Part shown: positions 51,711 to 61,652 of the stretch, in pieces
Numbering within the stretch: the stretch's first letter is position 1
Layout of the letters: every line of letters begins with the position of its first letter
Source: Methylosinus sp. PW1
Lineage (GTDB): Bacteria; Pseudomonadota; Alphaproteobacteria; Rhizobiales; Beijerinckiaceae
Assembly: GCF_000745215.1 (NCBI RefSeq)
Contig: NZ_JQNK01000009.1
Coordinates: 1,984,001 to 2,048,000 of the forward strand
DNA: 64,000 nt
Direction of reading: 5' to 3'
The notes under the pieces: generated by a model
Database searches by the model: none
What the model saw: the letters and a program-made list of their open reading frames with translations, nothing else
What the model was told of the DNA's origin: nothing
Program-made: the position numbers and the translations under genes

Positions 51711-53015
51711 CTATCGGAGAGGCGAGGGCGACGCGCCCTCGCCTTCCTTTGTTTCGTCTGCCCCTGCTTCGCTCGCCCGCGTTTTGCCGTCCAGCAGGCA
51801 GCTCACCGTCACATCGCCCATCACATTGATCGCCGTGCGGCAGCGATCCAAGAGCCAGTCGACCGTCAGCAGCAGCGCGATATAGTCGGTCGGCAGCGCG
51901 ACGGCGCGGAACACCATGGTCATGGTCACGAGACCGGCCTCTGGAATGCCGGCCGCTCCCACAGAGGCGACGACCGAGGTCAGCACCACCAGAAATTGCT
52001 GGCCGAGCGTCAATTGCAATCCCAGCAATTGCGCGACGAAGAGCGCCGCCATCGCCTCATAGAGCGCCGTGCCGTCATTGTTGAAATTGGAGCCGACCAG
52101 CGCGCCCATGCTCGCCGATTGCTCGCGCAGCCCCACTTTTTCACGCAGAAGCTGATAGGTCAAAGGCATGGTCGCCGTGGAGCTGCCGGTCGAAAAAGCC
52201 ATCAGCAGCGCATCGCGCATGCCGGCGACCACATGCAGCGGGCTCGCCCATGAGCCGAGCCTGATGCGCAGCGCGTAATAGAGGAATTGCAGCGCCAGCG
52301 CGGTGACGACGGCGATGAAGAATCCGCCGAGCGCGAAAAAATCGCGAAAGCCCTTCACCCCGACGATGCTGGCGATGAGGCCGAAGACGGCGAGCGGCAC
52401 GACATCGATGATCCAGTGCAGAATGGCGATGAGGCTCGTCAGCGCCACATGCACGAGATCCTCCACCGTGCGCACCTCATGCGTGCGCAGCCTACGCAAC
52501 GCGATTCCGAAAGCGACGGCGATGAAGATGACGCCCATCACCGCGCCATTGTCGCCGAAAGGTCCGAGAAGACTCTTGGGCACGCTGTCGAGAAATTGCG
52601 TCAGCGGATCGGCGCCGACGGCCGCGGCTTTCTCCGCAGGGGCGGCGGGCGCCGCCGTCGTCCAGGCGCCGGGCTGCAGCACATTCGCAACGGCGAGGCC
52701 GATGAGAATCGCGACGAGCGTATTGGTGAGAAGCAGAGCGACGAGGCGCAGCGCCTGCCCGCCGCCGAGATGCGCGCGCATGAGCGCCTGCACGATGGCG
52801 AGCAGGATGAGCGGCGGCGCCAGCGCGCCCAGCAGGCGCAGGACGAGCTTGGCCGGCGTCCCGAGGATATGCGCCGAATCGCCGAGCGCGAGGCCCGCGA
52901 CGACGCCGAGCGCCACCGCGACAATGATGCGCGCATAGAGCGGAATGGCGCGCCAATGCGCGATGAGGCCGGTCGTCGTCTCTGTCTCATTCGATCGCAA
53001 TCTTTCGTCCTCCAA
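51711..53015 (-). CDS. Dicarboxylate/amino-acid:cation symporter (DAACS)
   Basis: A 434-residue membrane protein of the glutamate/dicarboxylate symporter family. It carries the HP1-type SSTATMPLTYQLL segment, FNNDGTALYEAMAALF, the PEAGLVTMTM region and the final DRCRTAINVMGD motif that binds substrate and Na+/H+. Eight membrane helices are expected. The substrate could be C4-dicarboxylates or acidic amino acids. It ends 8 bases from the CitE-like gene, convergently. Confidence 0.9.
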   Translation of the reverse strand: MEDERLRSNETETTTGLIAHWRAIPLYARIIVAVALGVVAGLALGDSAHILGTPAKLVLRLLGALAPPLILLAIVQALMRAHLGGGQALRLVALLLTNTLVAILIGLAVANVLQPGAWTTAAPAAPAEKAAAVGADPLTQFLDSVPKSLLGPFGDNGAVMGVIFIAVAFGIALRRLRTHEVRTVEDLVHVALTSLIAILHWIIDVVPLAVFGLIASIVGVKGFRDFFALGGFFIAVVTALALQFLYYALRIRLGSWASPLHVVAGMRDALLMAFSTGSSTATMPLTYQLLREKVGLREQSASMGALVGSNFNNDGTALYEAMAALFVAQLLGLQLTLGQQFLVVLTSVVASVGAAGIPEAGLVTMTMVFRAVALPTDYIALLLTVDWLLDRCRTAINVMGDVTVSCLLDGKTRASEAGADETKEGEGASPSPLR

Positions 53016-53084
53016 TGAGCGCCGACATGAAAATGACGCGAATTGTCAACCTTATAGGTCTATTCCCGGCGTCTCGGGAGTCCC

Positions 53085-54254
53085 ATGCTCGGCGCGTCCT
53101 TCGCTCTCATCGTCAACATAATGATCGCGGCGCTGTTCGCCGCGAGCTTCGCCTTCGTCGCGCTGACCAATCCGGCCGATCGCCGGGCGCTGTGGTTCGC
53201 CGCGAGCTATATGCTCGGAATGGTGGCCCCACTGAGCCTTTTCGTCATTCGCTTCGGCCTCTGGCCCGATTTCTTCGGCGCGCTGAACTATGTGGGCTTT
53301 TGCGCGGGCCTATTTTTGATGACGGCCTCTCTCGCCCGTTTCTATGGTCGCGGCCCGCGCTGGAGCGCCATCGCCTTTCTCTATTTCGCCGCGCTGCTCA
53401 GCGGCGCGGCGATCGGCGAATGGCCGCAGGACAGTCTCGCCTTCAACCTCGTCTATCAGACGCCTTATGCTCTGGCGACCGCCTGCTGCGGCTGGATCAT
53501 CCTGCTGGCGAGCCGACGCGGGGCGCTCGAAGTGGCGCTCGCCGGCCTCTATGGGCTGATCGCGGCGCATTTCATTGCGAAGCCCTTTTTCGCGGCCGCC
53601 TTCGGCGTCGGCCGCACGCCGAGCGAATATGTCGCCAGCTCCTATGCGATCGCCTCGCAATCGGCGACGGGCGTTCTGCTGATCGCGGCCGGGCTGCTCA
53701 CCTTGCTCATCGTCGCGCAGGAGGCGATCGCCGAGGCTCGCCGCGCGGCGGAGACCGATCAATTGACCGGGCTCTTGAACCGGCGCGGATTCGACCTCGC
53801 TTGCGCGCCCCGGCTCACGAGCGCAAAGGCCGGGCGCTATCCGACGACCGTCGTTCTCCTCGATCTCGATCATTTCAAGCGGGTCAATGATCGATTCGGC
53901 CATGCGGTCGGCGACGAGGTTCTGCAATATTTCGCCGCGCTACTACGGCTGACGACTCCCGAAGGCGCGCTCGCCGGCCGGATGGGAGGAGAGGAGTTCG
54001 TCGTTTTCCTGGCAGACGCGCCGCTCGCTCGAGGACGGCGCATCGCCGAGACGATCCGACAGGCGACGGCGCTGCACGCCACGCCGCGCCTGCCACAGAT
54101 CACCGTCAGCATAGGCGTCGCCGAAATCGCCGCGGACGAAACCTTCTCCCAGGCGATGAGCCGAGCGGATGAGGCGCTCTATCGCGCCAAGACGCTGGGC
54201 CGTGATCGTGTCTGTCTCGCCCGCGGGGCGGGCGTGAAGGAGATCCATAGCTAG
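53085..54254 (+). CDS. Membrane-anchored GGDEF diguanylate cyclase
   Basis: A 389-residue protein. Residues 1-215 form about six or seven membrane helices, followed by a short linker and a GGDEF domain (TDQLTGLLNRRGFD, VVLLDLDHFKRVND, active site RMGGEEFVVFL, SIGVAEIA, DEALYRAKTLGRDRV). The GGEEF active site is intact, so it should make c-di-GMP. The product-inhibition I-site (RxxD five residues before GGEEF) is absent: PEGA occupies that place. The signal sensed is unknown. Confidence 0.92.
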   Translation: MLGASFALIVNIMIAALFAASFAFVALTNPADRRALWFAASYMLGMVAPLSLFVIRFGLWPDFFGALNYVGFCAGLFLMTASLARFYGRGPRWSAIAFLYFAALLSGAAIGEWPQDSLAFNLVYQTPYALATACCGWIILLASRRGALEVALAGLYGLIAAHFIAKPFFAAAFGVGRTPSEYVASSYAIASQSATGVLLIAAGLLTLLIVAQEAIAEARRAAETDQLTGLLNRRGFDLACAPRLTSAKAGRYPTTVVLLDLDHFKRVNDRFGHAVGDEVLQYFAALLRLTTPEGALAGRMGGEEFVVFLADAPLARGRRIAETIRQATALHATPRLPQITVSIGVAEIAADETFSQAMSRADEALYRAKTLGRDRVCLARGAGVKEIHS

Positions 54255-54334
54255 ACGAGAGCTGATCGTCGCGCCGCCCTTCGTCGCTCGCTATATTGTC
54301 GCCGCCCCATGTCGCATCGAAAGGCCGAGCCGGA

Positions 54335-55054
54335 ATGATCCGCGAAATAGCCCTTTCCCTTCTCGCTCTCGCCTCTCTCGCCTCGCGCGTCTGCGCCGCC
54401 CCCGCCGCGGAGCCGAAGTCGCAATACAGCTCTCTCCAGAACTGCCCCGCGGTCGATCGGCTGAAGCTCGCGAGCCGCACGCTGGCGAGGGGCGACAGGA
54501 CCGCGATTTTCCGCTGCGCCGGCGTCGGCGGCTTTTCCGTCTATGTCGTGGACGATGATCCGCGCAGCTTCCTCGTGCTCGAGCGCGGCAAGACGCTCTA
54601 TTCGCTGGAGCGGCCCATGGCCTCGGCCTTCTCGCTCGGCAATTTTCCCAATGTCACGGGCGCGAAGCAGGCCGAGTGGCGGCTCGATCCCGCCGGCGCG
54701 CCAGCCGGGCTGATCGTGCGCGTCGCCTATCAGCGCGCCGACGGCGCCGCGGCCTCCACGCTCATGGTCTTCGATCTGCGCGGCGAGCCCGTTGTCATCG
54801 GCGCAGCGAAGACGAATGAGGAGGCGCGCGACCTGATCGACGGCATGCTCGTCGCCAGAACGCTGGAGGAAAAGCTGTCCCGCGAATGCAACGCCATCTA
54901 TGTCTCGCTCTGCAAGGGCTTTGCGCCCGGCCCGGAAATGCTCGGCGACTGCTTCGACGCGCGGCCCGAGATCGCCGACGAGATTCCGCAAAAATGCGTC
55001 GCCGATTTCCAGACCAATGTGGAGAATTATCACCAGGCCAAGGGCGGCCACTGA
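54335..55054 (+). CDS. Exported hypothetical protein (239 aa)
   Basis: A 239-residue protein with a signal peptide (MIREIALSLLALASLASRVCAAP). The mature part has paired cysteines near the start (NCPAVD, FRCAG) and a C-terminal Cys-rich segment (RECNAIYVSLCKGF, GDCFD, KCVADF). No known family is recognised. The ATG at 54335 (GAGCCGGA upstream) is preferred to an upstream in-frame start. It is convergent with mfd. Confidence 0.65.
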   Translation: MIREIALSLLALASLASRVCAAPAAEPKSQYSSLQNCPAVDRLKLASRTLARGDRTAIFRCAGVGGFSVYVVDDDPRSFLVLERGKTLYSLERPMASAFSLGNFPNVTGAKQAEWRLDPAGAPAGLIVRVAYQRADGAAASTLMVFDLRGEPVVIGAAKTNEEARDLIDGMLVARTLEEKLSRECNAIYVSLCKGFAPGPEMLGDCFDARPEIADEIPQKCVADFQTNVENYHQAKGGH

Positions 55055-55093
55055 CCGAGGCTGTCGGGCTCGTCGCGCATGAGCGCGACGAGA

Positions 55094-58000
55094 TCACGCC
55101 GCCTTCTTCTTCTCCGCGATCGACACCAGCGTGCGCAATATGCGGCGCGCGCCCTCGAGACGGCTCTTCATATCGGCGAAATCGCGGATGAAGACGATTC
55201 GCATGTCCGGCCGCACCTTGGCCTGCGTGCTCGGCTCCATCACATAGCGCGCGAGGCCGGCGGGATCGGCGAAATTGCCGTCGCGGAAGGCGACGATGAC
55301 GCCCTTCGGCCCCGCCTCCAGCTTCTCCACATGCGCCCTGCGGCACAGCGCCTTGATGGCGACGATCTTGAGCAGCAGCTCCACTTCCGGCGGCGTCGGG
55401 CCGAAACGGTCGATCAATTCCGCCGCGAAGGATTCGATGTCCTGATCCGTCTCCAATGTCGAGAGACGCCGATAGAGCTGCAGGCGCAACGTCAGATCCT
55501 GAACGTAATCTTCCGGTATCGTCACCGGCGCGCCTATGGCGATGGTCGGCGACCACGCCTCCTCCTCCGGCTCCTCTATGCCGGCCTTCAGCAGAGTGAT
55601 CGCATCGCCCAGCATCTGCTGATAGAGCTCATAGCCGACCTCCTTGATATGGCCGGACTGCTCCTCGCCCAAGAGATTGCCTGCGCCGCGAATGTCGAGA
55701 TCGTGACTCGCGAGCTGGAAGCCGGCGCCGAGCGTGTCGAGGCTCTGCAGCACTTCGAGACGCTTCTGCGCTTGCGGCGTGATCGTCTTGTTCGCGGGCG
55801 TGGTGAACAGCGCATAGGCGCGCGTCTTGGAGCGGCCGACGCGGCCGCGCAGCTGATAGAGCTGCGCGAGGCCGAACATATCGGCGCGCCAAACGATGAG
55901 CGTGTTGGCCGTCGGAATGTCCAGCCCAGACTCGACGATCGTCGTCGAGAGCAGAATGTCGAATTTCCCCTCGTAGAAAGCCGTCATGCGCTCTTCGAGA
56001 TCGCCGGCCGCCATTTGCCCATGCGCCATGACGAATTTCGCCTCCGGCACGGCCTCGCGCAAAAATGCGGCGGCGTCTTCCAAATCTTCTATGCGCGGGC
56101 AAACGAAAAAGGCTTGGCCGCCGCGATAGCGCTCGCGCAGCAGCGCCTCGCGCACGATGAGCGGATCGAAGGGAGAAACGAAGCTGCGCACGGCGAGGCG
56201 ATCGACCGGCGCTGTCGCGATGAGCGACAATTCACGCACGCCGGTCATGGCGAGCTGCAAAGTGCGCGGAATGGGCGTCGCCGAGAGCGTCAGCACATGC
56301 ACCTCGGCGCGCAGCTCCTTCAAGCGCTCCTTATGGCCGACGCCGAAATGCTGCTCCTCATCGATGATGACGAGGCCGAGATCCTTGAATGAGATCGCCT
56401 TGCCGAGCACGGCATGGGTGCCGACGACGATATCGACCGTGCCATCCGCAATGCCGGCCTTGGCGAGGCGCGTGTCGGCGCTATTGGTCATGCGCGACAA
56501 TTGCGCGATACGAATCGGCAGGCCGGAGAAACGCGTCGAGAAGGTTCGGTAATGCTGGCGCGCGAGCAAGGTCGTCGGCACGACGACGGCCACTTGGCGG
56601 CCGTTGATCGCCGCGCAAAAGGCGGCGCGCAGCGCCACTTCCGTCTTGCCGAAGCCGACGTCGCCGCAGACGAGCCGATCCATCGGCCGGCCCGAGGCGA
56701 GATCGTCCAGCACGGCCTCGATCGCCGCGGCCTGATCCTCCGTCTCGTCGTAAGGGAAGCGCGCGCAAAATTCGTCGTAGAGCCCTTCCGGCGGGACGAG
56801 CTTATTCGCCTGCCGCAGGCTGCGCTGCGCCGCGATCGCGATGAGGCCCTTGGCCATCTCGCGAATGCGATTCTTCATCCGCGCCTTGCGCGTCTGCCAG
56901 CCGACGCCGCCGAGCTTGTCGAGAACCGCCTCCGTATCCTCGGAGCCGTAGCGCGTCAAAAGCTCGATATTCTCGACCGGCAGATAGAGCTTGTCGCCGC
57001 CGGCATAGTGAATCTCGAGACAGTCGTGCGGCGCGCCGGCGGCGGTGATCGTCTCGAGGCCGATGAAGCGGCCGATGCCGTGATCGACATGCACGACGAG
57101 ATCGCCGGCCGAGAGCGCGGCGACCTCGCCGAGCAGATTTTCCGTATGCTTGGTCTTGCGCCGACGCCGCACGAGGCGGTCGCCGAGAATGTCCTGCTCG
57201 CCGAGAATGGCGAGGCCTTCCGTCTCGAAGCCATGCTCCACGCCGAGCACGGCCAGCGCCGCCGCGCCCTTGCCGAGCGCCAGAGCGGCGGGCAGAGAGG
57301 AAACCGTCTTGAGATCGCGCAGCCCATGCTCGGCGAGCACGCTGCCGAGACGCTCGCAGGAGCCGTCCGACCAGCCGGCGACGACGACGGTTCTACCGGC
57401 GGCGCGCAACGATTTCACATGGGCGACGGCGGCCTCGAAGACATTGGCGTTCTCGTCATTGCGCTCGGGCGCGAAATCGCGGCCGGCGCGCGCGGCGCAA
57501 TCCACCGTCTCCTTGCCGGCGCCGTCCGGCGCGGCGAAGGGCGAGAAGGTCGCGAGGCTGCGCCCCTCGAGCTTGCCGCGCCATTCCTCCATGGTGAGAT
57601 AGAGCTGGTCCGGCGGCAGCGGCTTGTAATTGGAATCGGCCGGCGCGGCGTCATAGGCGAATTTGCGCGCGTCGTAATAATCGGCGATCTGCGTCAGCCG
57701 CTCGCCGGCGGCCTCCTCCACCAGCGGATCGAGCAGCAGCGGGGCCTCGCCCACATAATCGAAGACGCTGCCCATGCGCGCATAGAACAGCGGCAGCCAA
57801 TGTTCGGCGCCCTGATGACGGCGGCCCTCGCTGATCGCCTCATAAAGAGCGTCGCCGCGCGTCTGTCCGCCGAAGCGCGTCGTGTAGGCTTGGCGAAAGC
57901 GCCGCATCGTGTCGCTGGTGAGCCGCAATTCGCTCATCGGCACGAGATCGAGCGAGCGCAATTGCCCCGTGGTGCGCTGGCTCTCGGGATCGAAGCTGCG

Positions 58001-58615
58001 AATCGATTCGAGCGTGTCGCCGAAGAAATCGAGGCGGATCGGCCCCGGCATTCCCGGCGCGTAGAGATCGACGATGCCGCCACGCTGGGCGTATTCGCCG
58101 GTCTCGCGCACGGTCGAGGAGCGCAGAAAGCCGTTTGTCTCCAGCCACAGCGCCAGCTCGTCGAGACGCACGACATTGCCGGGCGCGGCGGAAAATGTGT
58201 CGGCGGCGACATTTTCCAGCGGCGGCACGCGCTGCAGCAGGCAATCCACCGTGGTCATGACGACGCGGGGCCGCTCTGCCGAGGATTTGGAGCGGGCGAG
58301 GCGCGCCAGCGCCGTCATGCGGCGGGCGGAAATCGCTGCGTTGGGCGAGACGCGATCATAGGGCTGGCAATCCCAGCCGGGAAAATCCAGCGCCTCCGCC
58401 TCGGGCGCGGCGAATCGCAGCGCCTCGCGAAAGGCCGCCGAGCGCTGCGCATCGCGCGCCACATGGACGAAGACGGCCGGCCGTCCTTCCGCGACGCGGG
58501 CCAGCGCGCGGGTGAGATCGGCGGCGACGAAAGCGTCGAAACCGTCCGGGACATTCACGAAGCGGAGCTTGTCGCCTTTTTCCAGGCGGGCGACCGCGGA
58601 TTTGAGATCGGTCAT
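55094..58615 (-). CDS. mfd: Transcription-repair coupling factor Mfd
   Basis: A 1173-residue Mfd. The N-terminal UvrB-like domains are followed by the CarD/RNA-polymerase-interaction domain near residue 510 (GDLVVHVDHGIGRFIGLE). The helicase core has Walker A GDVGFGKTEVALRAA near 648 and DEEQHFGVGHKE near 753, then the RGRVGRS motif VI and the C-terminal TRCF domain. It removes RNA polymerase stalled at DNA damage and recruits UvrA. Length is normal. Confidence 0.97.
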   Translation of the reverse strand: MTDLKSAVARLEKGDKLRFVNVPDGFDAFVAADLTRALARVAEGRPAVFVHVARDAQRSAAFREALRFAAPEAEALDFPGWDCQPYDRVSPNAAISARRMTALARLARSKSSAERPRVVMTTVDCLLQRVPPLENVAADTFSAAPGNVVRLDELALWLETNGFLRSSTVRETGEYAQRGGIVDLYAPGMPGPIRLDFFGDTLESIRSFDPESQRTTGQLRSLDLVPMSELRLTSDTMRRFRQAYTTRFGGQTRGDALYEAISEGRRHQGAEHWLPLFYARMGSVFDYVGEAPLLLDPLVEEAAGERLTQIADYYDARKFAYDAAPADSNYKPLPPDQLYLTMEEWRGKLEGRSLATFSPFAAPDGAGKETVDCAARAGRDFAPERNDENANVFEAAVAHVKSLRAAGRTVVVAGWSDGSCERLGSVLAEHGLRDLKTVSSLPAALALGKGAAALAVLGVEHGFETEGLAILGEQDILGDRLVRRRRKTKHTENLLGEVAALSAGDLVVHVDHGIGRFIGLETITAAGAPHDCLEIHYAGGDKLYLPVENIELLTRYGSEDTEAVLDKLGGVGWQTRKARMKNRIREMAKGLIAIAAQRSLRQANKLVPPEGLYDEFCARFPYDETEDQAAAIEAVLDDLASGRPMDRLVCGDVGFGKTEVALRAAFCAAINGRQVAVVVPTTLLARQHYRTFSTRFSGLPIRIAQLSRMTNSADTRLAKAGIADGTVDIVVGTHAVLGKAISFKDLGLVIIDEEQHFGVGHKERLKELRAEVHVLTLSATPIPRTLQLAMTGVRELSLIATAPVDRLAVRSFVSPFDPLIVREALLRERYRGGQAFFVCPRIEDLEDAAAFLREAVPEAKFVMAHGQMAAGDLEERMTAFYEGKFDILLSTTIVESGLDIPTANTLIVWRADMFGLAQLYQLRGRVGRSKTRAYALFTTPANKTITPQAQKRLEVLQSLDTLGAGFQLASHDLDIRGAGNLLGEEQSGHIKEVGYELYQQMLGDAITLLKAGIEEPEEEAWSPTIAIGAPVTIPEDYVQDLTLRLQLYRRLSTLETDQDIESFAAELIDRFGPTPPEVELLLKIVAIKALCRRAHVEKLEAGPKGVIVAFRDGNFADPAGLARYVMEPSTQAKVRPDMRIVFIRDFADMKSRLEGARRILRTLVSIAEKKKAA

Positions 58616-58672
58616 CGGAAGGTCGGGCTTTTTATCGCTGTTCGAATTCGCATGTTCTCGCGGAGCATGCTC

Positions 58673-58963
58673 TCAAAGATCGATCGGCTTCTCATGGGTG
58701 TGGAAAGCCGCGATCCGGCGGAAGAGGGGCGTGTCGTAGCGTGGGGGAACCGGCTCGGCGCGCGACAGCCAGCGGAAGACCACGTCATCCTCGGCGTCCA
58801 GCAGCGCTTCGAGATCGTCGAGCTCGGCCTCGGGCAGAGAATCGACCGTGGCGTCGACGAAACGGCCCATCAATATGTCCATCTCGCGCATGCCGCGGCG
58901 CCAGGCGCGAATTTTTATGCGCTTGCGGCGAATGTCGGAATCGTCTGGCGTCGAGTGGCTCAA
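58673..58963 (-). CDS. sdhE: FAD assembly factor SdhE
   Basis: A 96-residue SdhE/SdhAF2 protein with the diagnostic Arg-Gly segment in RAWRRGMREMDILMGRFVD. It helps attach FAD covalently to succinate dehydrogenase. It lies 57 bases upstream of mfd in the same direction, probably co-transcribed, an arrangement seen in other alphaproteobacteria. Confidence 0.93.
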   Translation of the reverse strand: MSHSTPDDSDIRRKRIKIRAWRRGMREMDILMGRFVDATVDSLPEAELDDLEALLDAEDDVVFRWLSRAEPVPPRYDTPLFRRIAAFHTHEKPIDL

Positions 58964-59183
58964 GGGCGGAAATCCGCGGGCGGACAGGGGCTAAGTACAA
59001 GAATGCGCGCGCCGGGCCGCCATTTCGGGCGCCGGCGCGAGACCGCAGGAATTAGCGCAGCCGGCGCGGAAAAGATAGATCATCCACAGCCTGTGCGAAG
59101 CCGTGCGAGACTGTCGTCGAGACAGTTGCAATCACGCTTCGATTACGGCATAAGGACCCCCGTCGCGTCGCCGCGACACGGAT

Positions 59184-59258
59184 GCGGGTGTAGCTCAGGG
59201 GTAGAGCACAACCTTGCCAAGGTTGGGGTCGAGGGTTCGAATCCCTTCGCCCGCTCCA
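59184..59258 (+). tRNA. tRNA-Gly (anticodon GCC)
   Basis: A complete cloverleaf: acceptor GCGGGTG / CGCCCGC, D-arm TAGCTCAGGGGTAGAGCA, anticodon loop TTGCCAA giving GCC, T-arm GAGGGTTCGAATCCCTT, and an encoded CCA at 59256-59258. Confidence 0.97.
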
Positions 59259-59287
59259 AAAAATCTCAATTAAAATCAGAAAGTTGA

Positions 59288-59309
59288 AAACGGCCCTTCG
59301 GGGCCGTTT
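59288..59309 (+). terminator. Rho-independent-type hairpin after tRNA-Gly
   Basis: AAACGGCCC, loop TTCG, GGGCCGTTT: a perfect 9-bp stem with a stable UUCG tetraloop, 29 bases after the tRNA. The T-run that follows is short. Confidence 0.85.
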
Positions 59310-60109
59310 CTGCTTAGAATACCTGAACTCTCGACTGCTCGAAGCGGAATCCATGCACTCGGATCAAAACCGCCGGGCGAGGGTTTCGGCCGCTTTGGCT
59401 CGGAGACCATATAGCCGCGGTGACGGCATCGTTCACGAGAATGTCGGCGGTTCCTGCATTGGCCGTGTGCGGGAAGCTCCAGCTCCACGCCGCCGATAGC
59501 CAAAGCGGGTGTGAATCGCCCGACATTTTTCGGTGCGCTCACCCCGCTGACGGCCTCCCGCCGGATTTCTCGCGCTTTTTTTCCCGCGGAGTGGCTGTGT
59601 TCGGCCGCTCGCACACGCAAGCGGCGATTCAAGCCGTCGTCCAGATTCGGATTGTGATGTTGGCTATGCAACCTCCAGTACCGCCGTCAGCGAATTGAGC
59701 AGAGAGAACGTCGTCGATGTAAAATTCGAGGAAACCAAGCGCCAGCAAGGGGGAAGCCCGCCGAGTTTCTGTATAGGCCGATAAGGGGTTGTCGGTAAGA
59801 GCCATCGGCGAGGACTTGCCGAAAATGGCGTCATCGATTGATTGGTCGAAGAAGCCGGCGAGGCCGTCGTGAAAGGGATCGAGTGCGTCGGCTTTTGTCT
59901 GTGCGTCGAGAACGTCGTCTTTCGAACCGCCGCTCGGAAAGCCGGCCAACTCTCGCCCAGATCGAAGGCGCGGGAGCAAAATCGCGGCTTGCACCGAGAG
60001 TGAAGCAGAGCCGCCTTGAGAGCGACACGACAACGGTCACAGCTATTCGGCGTCGCGCGTCCCAATTTAATCGGGGCTCCGTATCGCCCACCTTCATTAC
60101 GCTCCTAGT
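59310..60109. other. Accessory stretch without a clear gene
   Basis: About 800 bases downstream of the tRNA. One minus-strand frame (59629-60033) has a protein-like part (LDPFHDGLAGFFDQSIDDAI, then LALGFLEFYIDDVLSAQ), but with no recognised family and a doubtful start. Other frames overlap it. The composition differs from the flanking genes. It may be decayed coding DNA. Confidence 0.4.
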
Positions 60110-60787
60110 CTAGGCGTCCAGAAATGCTCGCGCTTGGCTCACGAACAGCGAGTGGTGCTGGAAGAGTGCTCCATGGCCGGAGTCGGGATATAGAATGAGC
60201 TGAGCATTGCTCATCGCTTTGAACATCGCATAAGCGTTGCCCGCTGGCAGCATGGTGTCATGGCTGCCGCTCACCACCAGACTGGGCTGCTCGATCGCTC
60301 GTAGGAGCGCGTGCCCGGGATCTGGCGTTGCGCACCAGGTGATCAGCGCCTTCGCCTGTGGATCGGTTACGGCGCTGCCGTTGTCGCTGTCCCGATCTTC
60401 CTTCCGGGCGTAGACTCGATCGAGAAAAGCCCTGCCAGCGGCTTGGCTGGCCGCCGATCGAGTAAAGAACAGCGGCAGCCGCGGATCCGGCGCTTCGGTA
60501 TGGGAGAACGCCTCCTCGAGAACCGCCAGCAAATGCTCTTCGCCGCCTTGTGGCGCTGTGCCGACGAGGATCAGCTTCCGGACGAGCGAGCCGTGTTCGG
60601 CCGCGATCTGCTGAGCGACGCAGCCGCCGAGCGAGTATCCTAGCAGATCGACTTTCGAGAAGCCGAGAAGGTCGAGAAATGTCACGGCGTCGCGGGCCAT
60701 GGCCGCGACATTGTCCGGTGTCTCGCCCGTGGAACGGCCGACGCCGGCGTTGTCGAACGCGACCACCGGACGATCCAACGCCAGGGC
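60110..60787 (-). pseudogene. Alpha/beta hydrolase, 5' end lost at IS21 insertion
   Basis: About 225 residues of an alpha/beta hydrolase: RPVVAFDNAGVGRSTGETPD, nucleophile elbow LLGYSLGGCVAQQ, LVVSGSHDTMLPAGN with the Asp, and YPDSGHGALFQHH with the His. The family normally starts 50-70 residues earlier with the oxyanion-hole strand. Here the sequence meets the IS21 end at 60787/60788. The missing part is not found on the far side of the element, so the gene is truncated. A start within the IS end is possible but would lack that strand. Confidence 0.8.
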
Positions 60788-60869
60788 TGTAGATTTCCGT
60801 CGAGATTTGACCCGGGATTTCCATTGAGAAGTGACCCGGGTTGAAGATGGCTTGCGGCTCAGTCGGTCG

Positions 60870-61652
60870 TCAAGTTTTGGTCTTTTCCTTTGCAGGTTTG
60901 TCCGCCTTCGCCGAGCTGTCCTTGAACCGGAAGCTGTCGTTTCCAGTTTCGAGGATATGGCAGCGGTGAGTGAGGCGATCGAGCAGAGCCGTCGTCATCT
61001 TGGCGTCCCCGAAGACGGCGGCCCATTCGCCGAAGCTCAGATTCGTCGTGATGATGACGCTGGTTCGCTCGTAGAGCTTGCTCAGCAGATGGAACAGCAA
61101 CGCCCCGCCGGAGCCGCTGAACGGCAGGTAGCCGAGCTCATCGAGGATGACGAGATCGGAATGAACGAGCCGCGCCGCGACTTGGCCCGACTTGCCTTGG
61201 TGCTTTTCGGCTTCGAGCGCGTTTACGAGCTCGACGGTGGAGAAGAACCGCACACGCTTTCTGTGATGCTCGATCGCCTGGACGCCGATCGCTGTCGCCA
61301 GATGCGTCTTGCCCGTGCCAGGTCCCCCGACCAGGACGGCGTTATGCGCATCCTCGAGGAACTCGCAGCGATGAAGCTGGCGCGCGAGCGCCTCGTTGAC
61401 CTCACTGCTGGCGAAGTCGAAGCCGGCGAGATCGCGATAGTTCGGGAACCGCGCGGACTTGAGCTGGTAGGCGATCGATCTCACCTCCCGGTCGGCGGTT
61501 TCCGCCTTCAAGAGTTGCGACAGGATCGGCAGCGCGGCCTCGAAGGCCGGGGAGCCTTGCTCGGTCAGCTCGCTGACGGCTTGCGCCATGCCGTGCATTT
61601 TGAGACTGCGCAGCATGATGACGATGGCGCCGGCGGCGGGATTATGACGCAT
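60870..61652 (-). CDS. istB: IS21 helper ATPase IstB
   Basis: A 260-residue DnaA-like AAA+ ATPase. It has Walker [13 protein letters not shown] near residue 105 and Walker [14 protein letters not shown]. It positions IstA on target DNA. The ATG at 61652 overlaps the istA end by 11 bases, as usual in IS21. Codons are intact. Confidence 0.95.
   Translation of the reverse strand: MRHNPAAGAIVIMLRSLKMHGMAQAVSELTEQGSPAFEAALPILSQLLKAETADREVRSIAYQLKSARFPNYRDLAGFDFASSEVNEALARQLHRCEFLEDAHNAVLVGGPGTGKTHLATAIGVQAIEHHRKRVRFFSTVELVNALEAEKHQGKSGQVAARLVHSDLVILDELGYLPFSGSGGALLFHLLSKLYERTSVIITTNLSFGEWAAVFGDAKMTTALLDRLTHRCHILETGNDSFRFKDSSAKADKPAKEKTKT

Noticed and set aside
59629..60033. A 134-codon minus-strand frame as a gene
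   Set aside because: It has a partly protein-like sequence but no recognised family, doubtful start and overlapping alternatives, so it is described only within the accessory stretch.
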